Positions 28,767-38,205 of a stretch of 64,000 bases of DNA are shown here, one piece after another. Positions within the stretch are counted from its first letter, which is position 1, and every line of letters begins with the position of its first letter. The translations under genes and the position numbers were made by a program. Origin of the DNA: Aquabacterium fontiphilum (lineage in GTDB: Bacteria > Pseudomonadota > Gammaproteobacteria > Burkholderiales > Burkholderiaceae_C); contig NZ_JAAAPN010000001.1 of assembly GCF_009909205.1 (NCBI RefSeq), positions 248,001 through 312,000 of the forward strand, given 5' to 3'. The notes under the pieces are model-generated. The model made no database searches. It saw only the letters and a list, made by a program, of their open reading frames with translations, and was not told the origin of the DNA.

Positions 28767-29972
28767 ATGATCGAAGCCTACATTTTTGATGCCGTCCGCA
28801 CCCCGCGCGGCAAGGGCAAGAAAGACGGCAGCCTGCACCAGGCCACGCCCGTGTGGCTGCTGCGCACCCTGCTGCAGGGCCTGCAACAGCGCCACAACCT
28901 CGACACCTCGCTGGTCGACGACGTCATCCTGGGCTGCGTGACCCCGGTGGGCGAGCAGGGCGCCGACATCGCCCGTACCGCCGTGCTGGACGCCGGCTGG
29001 GCCGAGTCGGTTGCGGGTGTGACGCTGTCGCGCTTCTGCGCCTCGGGCCTGGAAGCCATCAACATGGCCGCCGCCAAGATCCGCGCCGGCCTGGGCGACA
29101 TGGTCGTTGCCGGTGGCGTCGAGAGCATGAGCCGCTGGCCCATGGGCTCCGACGGTGGCGCCTGGGTCATGGACCCGCGCATCAACAGCGGCACCGCCTT
29201 CGTGCCCCAGGGCATCTCGGCTGACCTGATCGCCACGCTGGAAGGCTTCTCGCGCGCCGACCTGGACGCCTACGCCGCCGAGTCGCACCGCCGCGCCGCC
29301 GCCGCGCAGGCCGAGGGCCGCTTCGACAAGTCGGTCATCCCCGTCAAGGACATCAACGGCATGCTGATGCTGGCCAAGGACGAGACCATCCGCCCCGGCA
29401 CCTCGGTCGAGTCGCTGTCCAAGCTGATGCCCTCGTTCGAGATGATGGGCACCATGGGCTTCGACGCCACCGCGCTCGACAAGTACACGACCATCGAGAA
29501 GGTCATCCACGCCCACCACGCCGGCAACTCCTCGGGCATCGTCGACGGCGCCGCGCTGGTGTTGCTGGGCAGCAAGGAAGCAGGCCAGAAGGCGGGCCTC
29601 AAGCCCCGCGCCCGTGTGCTGATGACGGCCGAGTGCGGCTCCGAGCCCACCATCATGCTGACCGGCCCGACGCCGGCCTGCAAGAAGGCGCTCAACAAGC
29701 TGGGCATGACCCCGGGCGACATCGACCTGTGGGAAATCAACGAGGCGTTCGCCACCGTGCCCATGAAGACCGCCAAGGACCTCGGCGTGTCGATGGACCG
29801 CGTCAACGTCAACGGCGGTGCCATCGCCATGGGCCACCCGCTGGGCGCCACCGGCGCCATCATCCTGGGCACCGCCCTCGATGAACTCGAGCGTTCGGGC
29901 AAGTCCACGGCGCTCGCCACCCTGTGCATCGGTGCCGGCATGGGCATCGCCACCATCATCGAACGCGTCTGA
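28767..29972 (+). CDS. Acetyl-CoA acyltransferase (thiolase)
   Basis: A 401-residue thiolase. The nucleophile is Cys91 in [20 protein letters not shown], the catalytic His357 in [10 protein letters not shown] and the second Cys in LCIGAGMG are present. The start follows a GAGGAG site. It performs the thiolytic last step of beta-oxidation and lies between the dehydrogenase gene and the FadB-like gene in the same operon. Confidence 0.92.
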   Translation: MIEAYIFDAVRTPRGKGKKDGSLHQATPVWLLRTLLQGLQQRHNLDTSLVDDVILGCVTPVGEQGADIARTAVLDAGWAESVAGVTLSRFCASGLEAINMAAAKIRAGLGDMVVAGGVESMSRWPMGSDGGAWVMDPRINSGTAFVPQGISADLIATLEGFSRADLDAYAAESHRRAAAAQAEGRFDKSVIPVKDINGMLMLAKDETIRPGTSVESLSKLMPSFEMMGTMGFDATALDKYTTIEKVIHAHHAGNSSGIVDGAALVLLGSKEAGQKAGLKPRARVLMTAECGSEPTIMLTGPTPACKKALNKLGMTPGDIDLWEINEAFATVPMKTAKDLGVSMDRVNVNGGAIAMGHPLGATGAIILGTALDELERSGKSTALATLCIGAGMGIATIIERV

Positions 29973-29989
29973 TCCGGGAGGCCCACACC

Positions 29990-32140
29990 ATGACTCAATC
30001 TCAAGCCTTCACTTTCGAGATCGATGCCGACGGCATCGGCCTGGTCACCATCGACATGCCGGGGCGCGCGATGAACGTGCTCAACCCGACCCTGGTCGAG
30101 CCGTTTGCCGCGCTGGTCAACCAGCTGGAAACCGACGCCAACCTCAAGGGCCTGGTCATCACCTCGGCCAAGTCGACCTTCATCGTTGGCGCCGACATCG
30201 ACCAGCTCACGCAGATCACCTCGGCGGAAGAAGCCTACAAGCTGTGTGAAGACCTCAAGGGCATGCTGCGCCGCATGGAAAAGAGCGGCAAGCCCGTGGT
30301 GGCCGCCATCAACGGCACGGCCCTCGGCGGCGGCCTGGAGCTGGCCCTGGCCTGCCACGCCCGCATCGCCATCGACGACCCCAAGACCAAGCTCGGCCTG
30401 CCCGAGGTCAAGCTGGGCCTGCTGCCTGGCGGCGGCGGCACCCAACGCGTGCCCCGCATGATCGGCATCCAGAAGAGCTTCGAGCTCATCACCCAGGGCA
30501 AGGAACTGACTGCGGCCAAGGCCAAGGACATGGGCCTGGTGACCGAGCTGGCATCCAGCCGCGAAGACATGCTGGCCAAGGCCAAGGCCTGGTGCCTGGC
30601 CAATCCGAAGGCCTCGCAGCCTTGGGATAACAAGGGCTTCCGCATCCCCGGTGGCGACAGCAAGAGCCCGGCCGTGGTGCAGATGCTGGCGATCGCCCCG
30701 TCGATGGCCAATGCCAAGGCGCACGGCAACTACCCGGCCATCACGCACATCATGAGCTGCCTGTTCGAGGGCTGCCTGCTGGACTTTGATGCGGCCTCGC
30801 AGGTCGAGTCGCGCTACTTTGCGGCCTGTGTGGTCTCGCAGACCAGCAAGAACATGATCGGCACGCTGTGGCACCAGCTCAACGCCATCAAGAAGGGCCA
30901 GTCGCGTCCCAAGGGCTTTGCCGAAAGCAAGGTCAAGAAGGTCGGCATCCTGGGCGCCGGCATGATGGGTGCGGGCATCGCCTACGTGTCGGCCAAGGCC
31001 GGCATCGACGTCGTGCTGCTCGACACCACGATCGAGAACGCCGAGAAGGGCAAGGGCTACTCGCAAGGCCTGCTGGACAAGGCCATCAGCCGTGGCAAGT
31101 CCACCGCCGAGAAGCGCGACGCGCTGCTGGCCCGCATCAAGCCGACCACGTCGTATGATGACCTGCAGGGGTGCGACCTGGTGATCGAAGCGGTGTTCGA
31201 AGACCGCGAGATCAAGGCCGTGTGCACGAAGAAGTCGGAAGCCGTCATCGCCGCCGACGCCGTGTACGCCTCGAACACCTCGACGTTGCCCATCACCGGC
31301 CTGGCCACTGCCTCCAGCCGTCCGGCCAACTTCATCGGCCTGCACTTCTTCTCGCCGGTCGACAAGATGCCGCTGGTCGAGATCATCGTGGGCGAGAAGA
31401 CCTCGGACGAGACCCTGGCGCGTGGCTTCGACTACGTGCTGCAGATCGGCAAGACCCCGATCGTGGTCAACGACGCGCGCGGCTTCTACACCTCGCGCGT
31501 GTTCGGCACCTACGTGATGGAAGGCCTGGCCATGCTGGGCGAGGGCGTGCACCCGCGTTCCATCGAGGTCGCGGGCCTGAAGGCCGGCATGCCCATGCCG
31601 CCGCTGGCCCTGCAAGACGAGGTCTCGCTGAGCCTGGCCCTGTACATCGCCGAGCAGACCAAGAAGGACCTGCTGGCCGAAGGCAAGGAGCTTCCCCACC
31701 ACCCCGGTCAGGCCGTGCTGCAGAACATCGGCGCCACGCAAGGCCGCATCGGCAAGAAGGCCGGCAAGGGCTTCTACGACTACAACGGCAAGGAAAAGTC
31801 GCTGTGGCCTGAGTTGACCAAGCTGTACCCGCCGGTGGCCCAACAGCCCTTGCAGCAAGAACTGGTCGACCGCCTGCTGTACGTGCAGGCCAACGAGGCC
31901 GCCCGCTGCTATGAGGAGAAGGTGGTGCGCTCGGTGGCCGACACCAACATCGGCTCGATCTTCGGCTGGGGCTTTGCACCCAACCAGGGCGGCGCGCTGC
32001 AGTTCATCAATGCGGTGGGCCCGAAGCAGTTCGTCGCACGTGCCCGCGAGCTGGCCAAGGCCTACGGTCCGCGCTTCGAGCCGGCAGCCATCATCGTCAA
32101 GCTGGCCCAGGAAGGCGGCCGCTTCGAGGACGTGGTGTGA
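29990..32140 (+). CDS. FadB/FadJ-like enoyl-CoA hydratase / 3-hydroxyacyl-CoA dehydrogenase
   Basis: A 716-residue bifunctional beta-oxidation enzyme. The crotonase half (1-190) has [25 protein letters not shown] and [17 protein letters not shown]. The NAD-binding half starts at [15 protein letters not shown] (about 317), followed by [14 protein letters not shown] and the C-terminal dehydrogenase domains. Together with the flanking dehydrogenase and thiolase it completes one full beta-oxidation cycle. Start ATG 29990 follows GGGAGG and lies 17 bp after the thiolase stop; its stop overlaps the next gene's GTG start (GTGA). Confidence 0.92.
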   Translation: MTQSQAFTFEIDADGIGLVTIDMPGRAMNVLNPTLVEPFAALVNQLETDANLKGLVITSAKSTFIVGADIDQLTQITSAEEAYKLCEDLKGMLRRMEKSGKPVVAAINGTALGGGLELALACHARIAIDDPKTKLGLPEVKLGLLPGGGGTQRVPRMIGIQKSFELITQGKELTAAKAKDMGLVTELASSREDMLAKAKAWCLANPKASQPWDNKGFRIPGGDSKSPAVVQMLAIAPSMANAKAHGNYPAITHIMSCLFEGCLLDFDAASQVESRYFAACVVSQTSKNMIGTLWHQLNAIKKGQSRPKGFAESKVKKVGILGAGMMGAGIAYVSAKAGIDVVLLDTTIENAEKGKGYSQGLLDKAISRGKSTAEKRDALLARIKPTTSYDDLQGCDLVIEAVFEDREIKAVCTKKSEAVIAADAVYASNTSTLPITGLATASSRPANFIGLHFFSPVDKMPLVEIIVGEKTSDETLARGFDYVLQIGKTPIVVNDARGFYTSRVFGTYVMEGLAMLGEGVHPRSIEVAGLKAGMPMPPLALQDEVSLSLALYIAEQTKKDLLAEGKELPHHPGQAVLQNIGATQGRIGKKAGKGFYDYNGKEKSLWPELTKLYPPVAQQPLQQELVDRLLYVQANEAARCYEEKVVRSVADTNIGSIFGWGFAPNQGGALQFINAVGPKQFVARARELAKAYGPRFEPAAIIVKLAQEGGRFEDVV

Positions 32141-33192
32141 GCCCGAGCGCTGCCCACGCCACCATGGCTGGCCCGCTGAGCGGCTTGCTCGATGGTCTGC
32201 GGGTCATCGACCTGTCGCGCAACCTGCCGGGGCCGTTCAGCACGCGCATGCTGGCCGACCTGGGCGCCGAGGTGATCAAGGTGGAGCCGCCCGAGGGCGA
32301 CCCGGCGCGGCCTCTGACGGCCTTGTTCGAGGCGCTCAACCACGGCAAGCCCTGCCGCACGGTCGATTTCCGCAACGAAGCCGATCTGGCCCAGTTGCGG
32401 GATTGGCTGGCGGCGGCCGATGTGATGGTCGACAGCTTCCGCCCCGGCGTGCTGCAAGGCATGGGGCTGGATGCGGAGCGCCTGCATGCGCTGAACCCGA
32501 AACTGGTGATGGTCTCCATCACCGGCTTCGGGCAGAGCGGGCCCTGGGCTGGCAAGGCGGGTCACGACCTGAACTTCCTGGCCATGTCGGGGGTGCTGGA
32601 TCAGATGCGTGCGCCCACGGGCGAGCTGGCCTTATCCAATGTGCAGTGGGGCGATCTGGCCGCAGGCAGCGCGATGGCGACCATCGCCGTGTTGGCCGCC
32701 GTCATCGAGGCCCGCCGCACGGGGCGGGGTCGCCATGTGGATGTGAGCATGACGCATGGGCTGCACACCCACCTGGTGATGCCCAAGGCCACGGCGGCGC
32801 TGCTGGCGCCCATCCTGGGGCGGCGCCCCCAGGCCGGTGAAGACCTGCTCAATGGCGGTCTGCCTTGCTACAACCTGTACGCCACGGCCGATGGCCGCCA
32901 CCTGGCGGTGGGGGCGCTCGAACACAAGTTCTGGAAGGTGGCCTGCGAGGTCTTCGAGCGCCCGGATTGGGTGAACCGCCACTGGCAGCGCGGCGCCTTC
33001 CCAGGCTCGCCTGATGCGGCGGCACTCAAGGCCGAGGTGGCCGCCCTGGTGGCCAGCCAGCCGCTGGCTTATTGGGCGCACAAGTTCGAAGCGGCCGATG
33101 CCTGTGTGACGCCGGTGCTCACGCTGGACGAGGCTCAAGCCCACCCGCTGTTCGCGGGTGGCCAGCCAGTTCAGCCCTGGACGCTGGTCTGA
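32137..33192 (+). CDS. Alpha-methylacyl-CoA racemase (CaiB/BaiF family III)
   Basis: A 351-residue member of the CoA-transferase III fold. [12 protein letters not shown] (His143), WGDLAAGS (Asp173) and GALEHKF (Glu262) are the residues of alpha-methylacyl-CoA racemases. The His-Asp gap of 30 equals that of the characterised mycobacterial enzyme (His126/Asp156, from memory). It would turn (2R)- into (2S)-methylacyl-CoA so that the dehydrogenase can act. The start is GTG 32137, overlapping the FadB-like stop by 4 bp; ATG 32164 is possible. Its place in the operon argues for methyl-branched or terpenoid substrates. Confidence 0.85.
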   Translation: MSPSAAHATMAGPLSGLLDGLRVIDLSRNLPGPFSTRMLADLGAEVIKVEPPEGDPARPLTALFEALNHGKPCRTVDFRNEADLAQLRDWLAAADVMVDSFRPGVLQGMGLDAERLHALNPKLVMVSITGFGQSGPWAGKAGHDLNFLAMSGVLDQMRAPTGELALSNVQWGDLAAGSAMATIAVLAAVIEARRTGRGRHVDVSMTHGLHTHLVMPKATAALLAPILGRRPQAGEDLLNGGLPCYNLYATADGRHLAVGALEHKFWKVACEVFERPDWVNRHWQRGAFPGSPDAAALKAEVAALVASQPLAYWAHKFEAADACVTPVLTLDEAQAHPLFAGGQPVQPWTLV

Positions 33193-33237
33193 CGGTTCGC
33201 CCTCGGCCGGTTTGAACGGTTTTGTCTGATCGGGGGG

Positions 33238-34131
33238 TCAGACGGATGCAGGCTTGGCATCGTTGGGTGCCAATGCCTGCATTTTTTCGTTCACGCGCTG
33301 CTCCAGCGCGCGGGTCAGCTCTTTGCGGTAGCGGTTGAGGTCTTGGACTGAGCCAAAGCTGCGTTCCATCAGCGAGCTCATGTTGGCCAGAATGCGCTCA
33401 ACCACCTTGTTTTCCCACACGGCGTCAAACTGGATCTGCTTGTCCAGCCAGTGCTCCAGCCACTCGGGGTTGGGCAGACGTGACTGGATGGTGTCCCGCG
33501 GAAACAGCGCCTGGTTGACGTGCAGGTTGGTGGGGTGCAGCGCTTGGGCCGTACGGCGCGCGCTGGCCATCAGCACACCCACTTTGGCAAAGGCGGCACG
33601 GGCCTCGTCGCCGAAGCGGTTCATGGCTTTCTTCATGTAGCGCAGGTAGGCGCCGCCGTGGCGGGCTTCATCGCGCGCCAGGGTGTCGTAAATCGCCTTG
33701 ATGACGGGCTCGGTGTGCCACTCGGACGCCCGGCGGTACCAGTGGTGCAGGCGGATCTCGCCGCAGAAGTGCAGCATCAGCGTCTCCAGCGCCGGCGCCG
33801 GGTCGAACTCGAAGCGCACTTCATGCAGCTCTTCTTCGGTGGGCACCAGGTCGGGCCGGAAGCGACGCAGATACTCCATCAACACCAGCGAGTGTTTTTG
33901 CTCTTCAAAGAACCACACCGACATGAAGGCCGAGAAGTCGCTGTCGTCGCGGTTGTCGCGCAGAAACATCTCGGTGGCCGGCAGGGCGGCCCACTCGGTG
34001 ATGGCGTTCATCTTGATGGTCTGGGCCTGCTCTTCGCTCAGCTGGCTGGCGTCGAACTGGTCCCAGGGGATGTCCTTTTCCATATTCCAGCGAACGGATT
34101 CGAGTTGTCTGAACAGTTCGGGGTAGAGCAT
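33238..34131 (-). CDS. Ferritin-like diiron protein (acyl-ACP desaturase-like)
   Basis: A 297-residue all-helical protein. Two ExxH-type diiron motifs, FEEQKHS (about 75-81) and ARDEARHGG (about 152-160), match the acyl-ACP desaturase/ferritin-like group. No membrane segments are seen. A CCTGGAG ribosome site precedes ATG 34131. The substrate is unknown. A terminator-like hairpin sits in the space just upstream, so it may be separately expressed or controlled by attenuation. Confidence 0.75.
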   Translation of the reverse strand: MLYPELFRQLESVRWNMEKDIPWDQFDASQLSEEQAQTIKMNAITEWAALPATEMFLRDNRDDSDFSAFMSVWFFEEQKHSLVLMEYLRRFRPDLVPTEEELHEVRFEFDPAPALETLMLHFCGEIRLHHWYRRASEWHTEPVIKAIYDTLARDEARHGGAYLRYMKKAMNRFGDEARAAFAKVGVLMASARRTAQALHPTNLHVNQALFPRDTIQSRLPNPEWLEHWLDKQIQFDAVWENKVVERILANMSSLMERSFGSVQDLNRYRKELTRALEQRVNEKMQALAPNDAKPASV

Positions 34132-34144
34132 GCTGCACTCCAGG

Positions 34145-34170
34145 AAAAACGAGTCCCGCCAAGCGGGGAC
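34145..34170 (-). terminator. Intrinsic terminator or leader attenuator
   Basis: On the minus strand GTCCCCGC and GCGGGAC pair with one bulge and a short loop, followed by TCGTTTTT. It lies after the Crp/Fnr gene but only 14 bp before the ferritin-like start. An ACGATGAT/ATCATCGT inverted repeat (34185-34223) lies upstream. Confidence 0.6.
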
Positions 34171-34298
34171 GGGTCCGGCCGTGAACGATGATAGCTGCCG
34201 CAGAATGGTCTAGCGATCATCGTCTGATCAGCCACCTCTTACGCCAGGGTATCCGGAGTGGATGACAGTTGCGCGTCTGTGTGGTGGTCGAGCCTGTC

Positions 34299-35060
34299 TC
34301 AATCGAGCTCTGACGCCATTTTGAGCACGTCTGGCCGACAGATGAGCAGAGCCCCCCTGCTTTGGACCGCGCCCTCTCGCTGGAGCGCTGCCATGGTCCG
34401 GCTGACGGTTTCGGTGGTCAGCGCCATCAGCGAAGCCATGTCGTGTCGGGACAGATCTGGCACATGGCTTGGACCGCTGAGATCACATAGGTGGGCAAGC
34501 AGCCTGGCCACCCGGGCGCGGGCGGGGCCGGTGGACAGTCCGGCGATCACGAAGTCAGCACGTGTGAGCGCGCGCAGCCAGAGCGCGTGCAGTTCTGCAG
34601 CCAGCCAAGGCGTGTGACGAGCAGTGGCAAGCAACAAGTCGATGCGCATGCAGCAGGTATGCGTTGTCGTGAGTGCGATGGCCTGTGACTGCGCTACCCG
34701 GCCTGTCAGCCCTTCCAGCCCAATGACGTCGCCCGGCTCGATCAAGCGCAGCGTGCGATCGCCGCCGTGCGGGCTGGTCTGTTGCAGGGCGCCCAGGCCA
34801 GCGCACACCGCATGGACTCGGCCAAGCGACTGCCCTTGCTGGTAGATGGCCGAATGGGCAGGCCAGCTGTGTGGCCGAACGTCGTGAACGAGGTCGGTGC
34901 CGGGGAGCGTTTCGCGGAGCCGGCATACAAGACACGAGCCTCCCAGGGGCGGGGTACCCATGCAATGCCGCGGCGACGCGGCAACCGTTGCCCCCGGGGG
35001 CTGCATGTTGCGGCCGGGCGTGGATGGATTCACGGTACTCCCTGGATGTGACGCTGTCAT
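34299..35060 (-). CDS. Crp/Fnr family regulator
   Basis: A protein of up to 253 residues. It has a cyclic-nucleotide-binding-like beta-roll (GQSLGRVHAVCAGLGALQ, RTLRLIEPGDVIGLEGL) and a winged HTH whose recognition part is DMASLMALTTETVSRTMAALQREGAV. Cysteines in SCLVCRLR near the N-terminus recall Fnr-type clusters, but only a partial set is seen. The first ATG (35060) has no good ribosome site, so a later start such as 34961 (MGTPPLGG) is possible. It is divergent from two PEP-CTERM genes with Crp-like dyads, its probable targets. Confidence 0.82.
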   Translation of the reverse strand: MTASHPGSTVNPSTPGRNMQPPGATVAASPRHCMGTPPLGGSCLVCRLRETLPGTDLVHDVRPHSWPAHSAIYQQGQSLGRVHAVCAGLGALQQTSPHGGDRTLRLIEPGDVIGLEGLTGRVAQSQAIALTTTHTCCMRIDLLLATARHTPWLAAELHALWLRALTRADFVIAGLSTGPARARVARLLAHLCDLSGPSHVPDLSRHDMASLMALTTETVSRTMAALQREGAVQSRGALLICRPDVLKMASELD

Positions 35061-35092
35061 CTTGTAACGGACGGATTCTGGTGCGAGTGCCC

Positions 35093-35128
35093 ACTGGTGA
35101 CAAGGCGGTCGCCTGTCTGGTCACCAGT
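35093..35128. promoter_or_regulatory. Nested inverted repeat in the crp / PEP-CTERM gap
   Basis: Perfect 9-bp arms ACTGGTGAC and GTCACCAGT enclose a second perfect hairpin, AGGCG-GT-CGCCT. It could be an operator pair or an RNA hairpin in a leader. No T-tract follows. Confidence 0.5.
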
Positions 35129-35201
35129 CTTGGGGGGTGACAGACTGGTCGTGCGAAAAGTCAATGACTCGGGTTTGTGCCCGGCCGGACCATGGTTGCG
35201 A

Positions 35202-35223
35202 ATTCGTGAAATGGTTCACGAAT
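35202..35223. promoter_or_regulatory. Crp/Fnr-like dyad upstream of PEP-CTERM gene 1
   Basis: ATTCGTGA-N6-TCACGAAT is a perfect 22-bp dyad close to the TGTGA-N6-TCACA Crp pattern. It ends 23 bp before the ATG, so binding there would more likely repress than activate. Confidence 0.65.
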
Positions 35224-35246
35224 CATTACCTGATGGGAGTCACACC

Positions 35247-35861
35247 ATGACCTTGAAGTCCGTTTCCATGGCCGCCCTGCTGGCCCTGTCCGCCTTGTCC
35301 GCCTCCGCCCTGACGCTTCAGCCTTATGAGGTGGCAAAGGCATCCAAAACGTTTGCGACTCTGCCGGAAGACGTTCTGGGCGTACCAGGGTCGTTTGTCG
35401 ACACCTACCTGGTCACCTTTGGCGGGAAGTTCGCCGATGCGCCCTACGCGGAGATCGGTTTCGCGTTCACCGAGGTGCGCCTCAAGGATCTGGTGAACAT
35501 CGATTTTGGCAGCATCGCGTTCACTACGCTGGGCGGCGCGCCAATCATTCCAGCGCTGGTGCCTGTCCCTGGCACTGGCCCGGCCGACTCGGTCAGCACT
35601 GAGTTTGTGTATGAAACCAGTCCCTTCCTGATGACCGTGAGCGGCAAAGTTGTCGGTACGAGCGCGGGAACCAAGGGGTCTTACTCTTTCGAGATGGTGG
35701 CCGCGCCGGTGCCTGAGCCGCAGACTTACGCGCTGGCCCTCAGCGGACTGGCCATGGTCGGCTGGGCCGTGTACGCCGCGGCACGCGAACGTCTGGCGCC
35801 TGATGACGCCAAAGAAGAAAGGGAGGGGCCCCGGCCGCAGGGCCGGCGGCCTGGCAAATGA
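35247..35861 (+). CDS. PEP-CTERM sorted exoprotein 1
   Basis: A 204-residue exported protein. It has a signal peptide (MTLKSVSMAALLALSALSASA), a beta-rich core with no named domain and a PEP-CTERM tail (VPEPQTYALALSGLAMVGW). After the tail come about 25 hydrophilic residues (ERLAPDDAKEEREG...), which is unusual since PEP-CTERM tails normally end right after the basic cluster. A GGGAG ribosome site precedes the ATG. It is a paralogue of the next gene (LTLQPYEV, NGPADSVST-like core, KGSYSFEMVAAPVPEPQTYAL shared). The family is expected to be processed by an exosortase, not seen here. Function unknown. Confidence 0.82.
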   Translation: MTLKSVSMAALLALSALSASALTLQPYEVAKASKTFATLPEDVLGVPGSFVDTYLVTFGGKFADAPYAEIGFAFTEVRLKDLVNIDFGSIAFTTLGGAPIIPALVPVPGTGPADSVSTEFVYETSPFLMTVSGKVVGTSAGTKGSYSFEMVAAPVPEPQTYALALSGLAMVGWAVYAAARERLAPDDAKEEREGPRPQGRRPGK

Positions 35862-35919
35862 CGTGCCGTTGAGTGCTTTTCGAGTCTCATCCTTTAAGGT
35901 CTTGCAAAGCGTTTCAACT

Positions 35920-35935
35920 CGTGTCGCATTTCACG
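35920..35935. promoter_or_regulatory. Crp/Fnr-like dyad upstream of PEP-CTERM gene 2
   Basis: CGTG-N8-CACG (CGTGTCGCATTTCACG) repeats the core of the dyad at 35202, with one weaker half. It lies 160 bp before the second PEP-CTERM gene. Confidence 0.4.
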
Positions 35936-36094
35936 GAAAACGCGCTTGTCAAGCCCCCCGCGAACAGGGGACGGCACGGTTTGCATTCGTTGACATGCGA
36001 GAGGTGCGGCTACACCCTTGCCCCCGCACCTGTCCAGGGTGTGAGTCGGGTCACTGGGACCTGGTTCAACGCAGTACAAACTCGGGAGTCTCTT

Positions 36095-36643
36095 ATGCAA
36101 CTCAAGTCCGTCGCCTTCGCAGCCGTCATGGCGTTCTCCGCCCTGTCGGCCTCCGCTCTGACCCTGCAACCCTATGAGGTCTCGAAAGGCTCGAAGACCT
36201 TCGCTGATGCAGGCGCTTTCACGGATGTTCACCTGATCGAGTTCGGCTCGGGCTTCGACGCCTTCCCGGCGGCCGAACTGGGCTTTGCGCTGACTGAGCT
36301 CAAGCTCAACAGCATCGTCGACATCAACTTCGACTCGGTCGCGTTCTATGCCTATGGCGATTACGATCCTCTGACCAAGCAGATCACGGGCGCGGCCTTC
36401 AAGTCGCTGACCCTGACCGCCGCCAACGGCCCCGCCGACAGCGTGAGCACCAACTTCTCGTACGCGACCACGCCGTTCTGGATGGTCATCAAGGGTGACG
36501 CTGTGGGCACCGGCCTGACCAAGGGCTCGTACTCGTTTGAAATGGTGGCGGCACCCGTGCCCGAGCCTCAGACCTACGCCCTGACCGCCAGCGGTCTGGC
36601 GCTGGTGGGCTGGCTGGCGGCACGCCGTCGCCGCGCCGCCTGA
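36095..36643 (+). CDS. PEP-CTERM sorted exoprotein 2
   Basis: A 182-residue paralogue of the preceding gene, with signal peptide (VMAFSALSASA), the same LTLQPYEV start of the mature part, a beta-rich core and a standard PEP-CTERM tail: VPEPQTYALTASGLALVGWLAARRRRAA, hydrophobic then basic at the very end. It follows a GGGAG site. It is expected to be cell-envelope or matrix material handled by an exosortase. A strong terminator follows inside the convergent photolyase gene. Confidence 0.85.
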   Translation: MQLKSVAFAAVMAFSALSASALTLQPYEVSKGSKTFADAGAFTDVHLIEFGSGFDAFPAAELGFALTELKLNSIVDINFDSVAFYAYGDYDPLTKQITGAAFKSLTLTAANGPADSVSTNFSYATTPFWMVIKGDAVGTGLTKGSYSFEMVAAPVPEPQTYALTASGLALVGWLAARRRRAA

Positions 36644-36651
36644 AACGCGCG

Positions 36652-38205
36652 TCAAGCAGGTGTCTCGCCGGTGGGGCGGGGCATCCACTGGAGGGCCGTC
36701 TCATGGACGGCCCTTTTTTCATCCGCGCTCAGGCGCTGCAGGTTGCGCACCATCAGTGCCGTACGCGGGCTGGCGGCCAGTTCGGCCTCGTGGCGCGCAA
36801 GAAAGTCCCAGTACAGCGCGGTGTAGGGGCAAGCGTCAGGCCCACTGCGTTGCTTGGGGTCGTAACGGCAGCCCCGACAGTGGTTGCTCATGCGCTGGAT
36901 GTAGGCGCCGGAGGCCGCGTAGGGCTTGCTGGTGAAGCGGCCGCCGTTGGCGTACAGCGCCATGCCGGCGACGTTGGGCAACTCGACCCATTCCACCGCA
37001 TCGACATAGATGGCCAGAAACCAGTCGGACACCGCCTGGGGCCGCACGCCGGCCAGCAGACCGTACAAGCCCAGCACCATCAGGCGCTGGATGTGGTGGG
37101 CGTAGCCGTGATCGAGTGTCTGGCGCAGGGCATCGCGCAGACAGGCCATGTCGGTGTCGCCCGTCCAGAAGAAAGCGGGCAGATCGCCTTCGGCGCGCAG
37201 GTGGTTCGCCTCGGCCAGATCCGGCATGTCCAGCCAATAGACGCCGCGTATGAACTCGCGCCAGCCCAGCACCTGGCGGATGAAGCCTTCGGTGCTGGCC
37301 AGCTCGGCCCGGCCTTGACGCCAGGCGGCCTCGGCGGCTGCGATGACCTCGCGCGGATGCAGCAGGTGCAGGTTCAGTGCGGCCGACAGCAGCGAATGCC
37401 AGCCGAAGGGGGTGGCCTCCCACATCGCGTCCTGATGGCGACCAAAGCCACTCAGGCGCGTCTGGATGAAGGTGTCCAGCGCCTGCAGGGCCTGGGCGCG
37501 GGTCACCGGCCAGCCGAAGTGCGCAAGCGAGCCGGGGTGATTCGGGAAGCGGGCCTCTACCAGCGCGATCACGTCCTGCGTGAGCGCGTCAGGCGCAAAA
37601 TGGGCCGGCGGCGGGATGAGGCCGGGGCCCTGCTTGGGGTAGGGCGCGCGATTGTCTTCGTCGAAGTTCCACTGGCCACCCTCGGGTTCGCCGCTGGCAT
37701 CAAGCAACACGTGGTGGCGCTGACGCATCCAGCGGTAAAACCATTCCATGCGCAGTTCGCGCTTGCGCGCGGCCCACTTGGCGAAGTCCGCCCGGCTGCA
37801 CAGGAAGTGCGGGTCGTGCATCCACGTGAGCGGCACGCCCTCGGTCAGCGCGGTGGCTTCAATGTCGCGTGCGAGCCGCCAGGCGCCGGCTTCCATCACA
37901 CGAAGGCGGGCGGGGCGCAGGGTGCGCAGCGTGGCCGCCAGGCGACCGGCCAGCGTGGGCGTGCTGGCGTGCGCCGGCTCGTCCAGCGCGATGTGGTGCA
38001 CCTGCCAGCCTGCGGCGCGCAGCGCTTGCGCGTGGTGGCGCATGGCGGCCAGAAAGAGCGCAATACGGGCCTTGTGGCTCCAGACATGCGTGGCTTCGCC
38101 CGGGGCTTCGATCAACAGCACCTCATCCTGGGCCGGATCGGCCTCGGCCAGCGCGGGGTGATCGTGCGCGAGCTGGTCGCCCAGGATGAGGATCAGGTCG
38201 CGCAC
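36652..38205 (-). CDS. Cryptochrome/photolyase-related protein (FeS-BCP type)
   Basis: A 517-residue protein of the PhrB/CryB group. The N-terminal Rossmann part begins VRDLILILGDQL. The C-terminal FAD domain has GWREFIRGVYW, HHIQRLMVLGLYGLL and WVELPNVAGMALYANGG. The four-Cys [4Fe-4S] pattern is partly visible in NHCRGCRY and DACPYTALYWDF. It repairs UV lesions or acts as a light receptor. The start is GTG 38205, inside the end of the DUF2256 gene (13-bp overlap). It lies downstream of a B12 photoreceptor gene in the same operon, consistent with light-induced expression. Confidence 0.88.
   Translation of the reverse strand: MRDLILILGDQLAHDHPALAEADPAQDEVLLIEAPGEATHVWSHKARIALFLAAMRHHAQALRAAGWQVHHIALDEPAHASTPTLAGRLAATLRTLRPARLRVMEAGAWRLARDIEATALTEGVPLTWMHDPHFLCSRADFAKWAARKRELRMEWFYRWMRQRHHVLLDASGEPEGGQWNFDEDNRAPYPKQGPGLIPPPAHFAPDALTQDVIALVEARFPNHPGSLAHFGWPVTRAQALQALDTFIQTRLSGFGRHQDAMWEATPFGWHSLLSAALNLHLLHPREVIAAAEAAWRQGRAELASTEGFIRQVLGWREFIRGVYWLDMPDLAEANHLRAEGDLPAFFWTGDTDMACLRDALRQTLDHGYAHHIQRLMVLGLYGLLAGVRPQAVSDWFLAIYVDAVEWVELPNVAGMALYANGGRFTSKPYAASGAYIQRMSNHCRGCRYDPKQRSGPDACPYTALYWDFLARHEAELAASPRTALMVRNLQRLSADEKRAVHETALQWMPRPTGETPA
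36692..36719 (+). terminator. Strong intrinsic terminator of the PEP-CTERM genes
   Basis: AGGGCCGTC and GACGGCCCT form a perfect 9-bp stem with a TCATG loop, followed by six T. It lies within the 3' end of the oppositely oriented photolyase gene. Confidence 0.85.

Noticed and set aside
33224-33243. GTCTGA/TCAGAC hairpin between racemase and ferritin-like genes as terminator
   Set aside because: Only 6 bp with an 8-base loop and no T-tract on either strand.
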